From an uncultured Lachnospiraceae bacterium (GTDB taxonomy: Bacteria > Bacillota > Clostridia > Lachnospirales > Lachnospiraceae), in NCBI GenBank assembly GCA_910577065.1, contig CAJTLD010000108.1, positions 1-8,914 of the forward strand: a stretch of 8,914 nucleotides of DNA, read 5' to 3'. The position numbers and the translations under genes are program-made. Below are positions 7,061-8,914 of the stretch, piece after piece (the stretch's first letter is position 1; every line of letters starts with the position of its first letter). A model generated the notes under the pieces. That model did no database searches, was not told the origin of the DNA, and saw only the letters and a list, made by a program, of their open reading frames with translations.

Positions 7061-7073
7061 TATCCTGCGGATA
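7061..7073. promoter_or_regulatory. Palindrome in the hicA-hicB gap, candidate second operator
   Basis: TATCC-TGC-GGATA is a perfect 5-bp inverted repeat, nested with CCTG-CGGATA-CAGG (7064-7077). It borders a minus-strand TATAAT (7057-7062) that could start a short hicB-only transcript, although no good -35 is visible. A role as a HicB site is inference. Confidence 0.3.
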
Positions 7074-7079
7074 CAGGGC

Positions 7080-7253
7080 TTATTTCAGCCCGTTCCGCTT
7101 GATGATTGCTTTTGCTAAATCTTCATCTGTTTCTCTGTGCCTTACGATGCTCTCCCTCTTTCCGTCCTTTACATAGACATCATGGTTTCCACCGTGCCGT
7201 TTGAACTTCCAACCATTGCTTTCTAATAGCTTAATCAAGTCTTTTGTTTTCAT
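7080..7253 (-). CDS. hicA: HicA-family mRNA interferase toxin
   Basis: HicA toxins cleave mRNA independently of ribosomes and are neutralised by HicB. The short reading frame encodes 57 residues beginning MKTKDLIKLLESNGW. It shows the double-stranded-RNA-binding-like fold pattern: helix 1 (3-14), then GWKFKRHGGNHDVYVKDG (14-31) carrying the catalytic histidine (H24) of the family G-[SN]-H motif, then KRESIVRHR (32-40) and a C-terminal helix (about 44-54, AKAIIKRNG). Length is typical for HicA (about 55-85 aa). AAGGAGGG lies 6 nt before the ATG, an excellent ribosome binding site. Gene order toxin then antitoxin is the usual one. No frameshift or lost catalytic residue is seen, so the toxin should be active. 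The cassette is bounded by terminators on both sides. Confidence 0.92.
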   Translation of the reverse strand: MKTKDLIKLLESNGWKFKRHGGNHDVYVKDGKRESIVRHRETDEDLAKAIIKRNGLK

Positions 7254-7270
7254 TCCGTTCCCTCCTTATA

Positions 7271-7299
7271 ATCATGCGCCTATTATACGTATATGTCAA
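7271..7299 (-). promoter_or_regulatory. hicAB promoter/operator region with perfect palindrome
   Basis: On the minus strand a consensus TTGACA (7294-7299) is followed by the 10-bp palindrome TATACGTATA (7284-7293), which overlaps a consensus TATAAT (7282-7287). The two hexamers are only 6 bp apart, so they cannot form one promoter. TTGACA at 17 bp pairs with CATGAT (7271-7276), but that start would fall inside the hicA ribosome binding site. TATAAT would give a sensible leader of about 22 nt but lacks a good -35. The palindrome is the likely HicB operator. Confidence 0.5.
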
Positions 7300-7312
7300 T
7301 ACTTTTTTGCAG

Positions 7313-7337
7313 AAAAAAAGAGCATTTCTGCCCTTTT
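7313..7337 (-). terminator. Rho-independent terminator of folC
   Basis: On the minus strand AAAAGGGCA and TGCTCTTTT form a 9-bp stem (one G-U pair) with a GAAA tetraloop. T7 follows, four of whose residues are in the stem. It lies about 60 nt after the folC stop and just upstream of the hicAB promoter region, separating the two units. An alternative GCAGAAA/TTTCTGC pairing also exists. Confidence 0.8.
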
Positions 7338-7397
7338 ATAATACTATATTTTTTCCTGTATGCAATCTGTACGTATCCGCTTAAAGGCACTATATTC

Positions 7398-8654
7398 TCA
7401 GCATAAATTTAAAATGTCCCGGATTTCCCCAATAAAATACAAAGATCCAAATGCAACAGTCCGCTCATTCGTACCCGCCCGTACCGGTTTTCCCAAAAAC
7501 GGCTGCAAGGCCTCTTTCAGATCCGTACGGCTTTCCGCCGGAATGCCGTGTTTCCGAAAATATTGAGCCAAATCTTCTGCTGCAAGCGCCCGTTCGCTCT
7601 TTGGCGTAACGGCAGTTACCTTTTGAGCCAAGGGCAGCATAAATTCCGCCATCTTCCGGTAATCTTTATCGGCCAAAACCCCCATAATAAAATGGAATTT
7701 TTCGCCCGGAAACATCTCGCGGAGGCTTTTTGCAAGCGCCGCAACGCCGTCCGAGTTGTGCGCGCCGTCGATCAGAAGATATGGTTCCTTACAAATGGTT
7801 TCCATCCTGCCTTTCCAAACCGTCTTTTCAATGCCGCGGTGAAGCGCGTCTTCCGTAACAGGATACCCAAGCTCCATTAATTCCCTGGCTGCAAGTATGG
7901 CTGCCAGCGCGTTTTCACGCTGATAGGCGCCGGGCATTTCCATCCGGTAGGCCTGTTCATCCGGATAACAAAATCCGGACTCAAGCGGGACAATTTTCGT
8001 CCCATCCACCGTGCAAAAAGGAATTTTCAGGCTGTCACAGCGTTGTTTTAGCGTTTCAAACGCTTCCGGCTCCTGAACCGAAAAAACCGCCCGGGTTCCT
8101 TTTTTTAAAATACCCGCTTTTTCTCCGGCAATTTCGGACAGCGTATCCCCTAAAACCTCCATATGATCATACCCTATTTTTGTAATGATACTGACCAAAG
8201 GCACGCCAACCGCATTCGTGGCGTCCAGCCGCCCGCCCAGGCCGGTTTCAAGCACCGCAAGCGTACAGCGCTGCTCCTTAAAATACAATAACGCCATGGC
8301 AAGGCAATAGTCAAACATCGTAGGCTGTACGCCGATATCCAGATCCAGCAGGAATTTTCCCAGCCTCGCCGCGTCCTGTTTTGGAATCCATCCTTTCCCC
8401 GTCCGGATGCGTTCCCTAAAATCAGTTAGATGCGGGGAGGTAAACAGCCCTGCGTGAATACCTGATTCTGTTAAAACAGCATGCAGAAAAGCCGCTGCAG
8501 AGCCTTTCCCGTTCGTCCCCGCTATGTGGATAAACGCAAGCCCCTCCTGGGGATTCCCTGCAGCAGCCAGTAATTTGCGGCTGATTGTTACTCCCGGTAA
8601 ATTTCCAAACCGCCTTTTGCTTTCAATTGTATGAATCAATTCCTGATAGTCCAT
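7398..8654 (-). CDS. folC: Bifunctional folylpolyglutamate synthase/dihydrofolate synthase
   Basis: FolC is a cytoplasmic ATP-dependent ligase that adds glutamate to dihydropteroate or to folates, completing and retaining the cofactor. The 418-aa protein is full length for the family. It is a Mur-ligase-type enzyme: P-loop GTNGKGS (46-52), TSPHL (72-76), ETGLGGRLDATN (136-147), DHMEVLG (163-169) and EKAGI (178-182, containing the lysine usually carbamylated). The C-terminal domain starts near GRME (282-285) and includes IDGAHN (295-300). The start MDYQELIHTIESK matches family N-termini, although the ribosome binding site (GGGACG) is weak. That fits reading from the upstream degV-like gene 53 bp away. 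A terminator follows about 60 nt downstream. Whether it has both synthase activities or only one cannot be told from sequence. Confidence 0.95.
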   Translation of the reverse strand: MDYQELIHTIESKRRFGNLPGVTISRKLLAAAGNPQEGLAFIHIAGTNGKGSAAAFLHAVLTESGIHAGLFTSPHLTDFRERIRTGKGWIPKQDAARLGKFLLDLDIGVQPTMFDYCLAMALLYFKEQRCTLAVLETGLGGRLDATNAVGVPLVSIITKIGYDHMEVLGDTLSEIAGEKAGILKKGTRAVFSVQEPEAFETLKQRCDSLKIPFCTVDGTKIVPLESGFCYPDEQAYRMEMPGAYQRENALAAILAARELMELGYPVTEDALHRGIEKTVWKGRMETICKEPYLLIDGAHNSDGVAALAKSLREMFPGEKFHFIMGVLADKDYRKMAEFMLPLAQKVTAVTPKSERALAAEDLAQYFRKHGIPAESRTDLKEALQPFLGKPVRAGTNERTVAFGSLYFIGEIRDILNLC

Positions 8655-8707
8655 GTAAATCGTCCCGTTTGTTTATTTATCGTACGTTTTTTCGTCTGTG
8701 TAAGACG

Positions 8708-8914
8708 TTATACGGCTACAATAATGCCGCCGTCATTGGCATACATACTGCTGATTCCCGCCGTTTCCGCTATCACAATCTTCTTAAATTCCGTCGTTTT
8801 TTCGATCTCTGCTTTGACAAACTCCGCGCGCGCCGCACAGTTGCAGTGGGATATGGCGAGGATTTGGCTTTCGCTGTTTTTTACGGCGGCAAGAATCTCC
8901 TCCACCATTTTCTT
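8708..8914 (-). CDS. DegV-family fatty-acid-binding protein (partial, N-terminus off window)
   Basis: Only the last 68 residues are visible. The pattern ILAISHCNCAARAEFVKAEI followed by FKKIVIAETAGISSMYANDGGIIVAV at the C-terminus resembles the second domain of DegV-family proteins. These bind a fatty acid and present it to fatty acid kinase (FakA) for phospholipid synthesis. The G-I-S-x-x-Y-A-x-x-G-G ending replaces the 'GAHTGPG' of the better known members, as in a common clostridial subgroup (from memory). About 210-220 residues should lie beyond the window. It is followed by folC after 53 bp with no terminator, so the two may share a transcript without an obvious functional link. The assignment rests on a short fragment. 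Confidence 0.72.
   Translation of the reverse strand, partial: KKMVEEILAAVKNSESQILAISHCNCAARAEFVKAEIEKTTEFKKIVIAETAGISSMYANDGGIIVAV

Noticed and set aside
8655..8707. Hairpin CGTCT/AGACG in the degV-folC gap as a terminator
   Set aside because: On the transcribed strand the short stem is followed by A residues, not T residues, so it would not stop degV-folC transcription.

Overview
The window looks like chromosomal DNA from a Firmicute of the class Clostridia, most likely a gut Lachnospiraceae-type bacterium. The reasons are family-level: a MecA-type ClpC adaptor, a DHH-family pyrophosphatase with a CBS-DRTGG-CBS insert, a VanR/VanS-like two-component pair, strong AGGAGG ribosome binding sites and moderate GC. 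The genus cannot be fixed from the sequence alone. Every supported gene lies on the minus strand, so the text below runs from high to low coordinates, in the direction of transcription.

High end (8914 to about 7313): the tail of a DegV-family lipid-binding protein, then folC (folylpolyglutamate/dihydrofolate synthase), closed by a rho-independent terminator. Next comes a compact hicA-hicB toxin-antitoxin cassette (7253 to 6628). It has its own palindrome-containing promoter region and its own 14-bp-stem terminator. The 57-codon toxin is easily missed because of its size.

Middle (about 6500 to 3163): a 289-bp intergenic region carries two sets of direct repeats with roughly 11-bp periodicity. 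One set sits directly upstream of a candidate promoter for an OmpR-family response regulator. The regulator overlaps its sensor kinase by ATGA. The kinase is large (806 aa), with a roughly 310-residue ectodomain and six predicted membrane segments. A strong terminator follows it.

Low end (3112 to 1): a well-formed sigma-A promoter drives an unrecognised coiled-coil protein with a C-terminal membrane anchor. About 100 bp further on is the regulated family II pyrophosphatase, followed 31 bp later by a MecA-family adaptor that runs off the window. No terminator separates these three genes.

Most of the window is ordinary housekeeping or signalling. The parts most worth a second look are the repeat-rich control region of the two-component system, the hicAB cassette and its candidate operators, the orphan hendecad-repeat membrane protein, and the kinase with unusual topology and a degenerate G1 box. 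No CRISPR array, tRNA, rRNA, insertion sequence, riboswitch or clear novel multigene system was seen.
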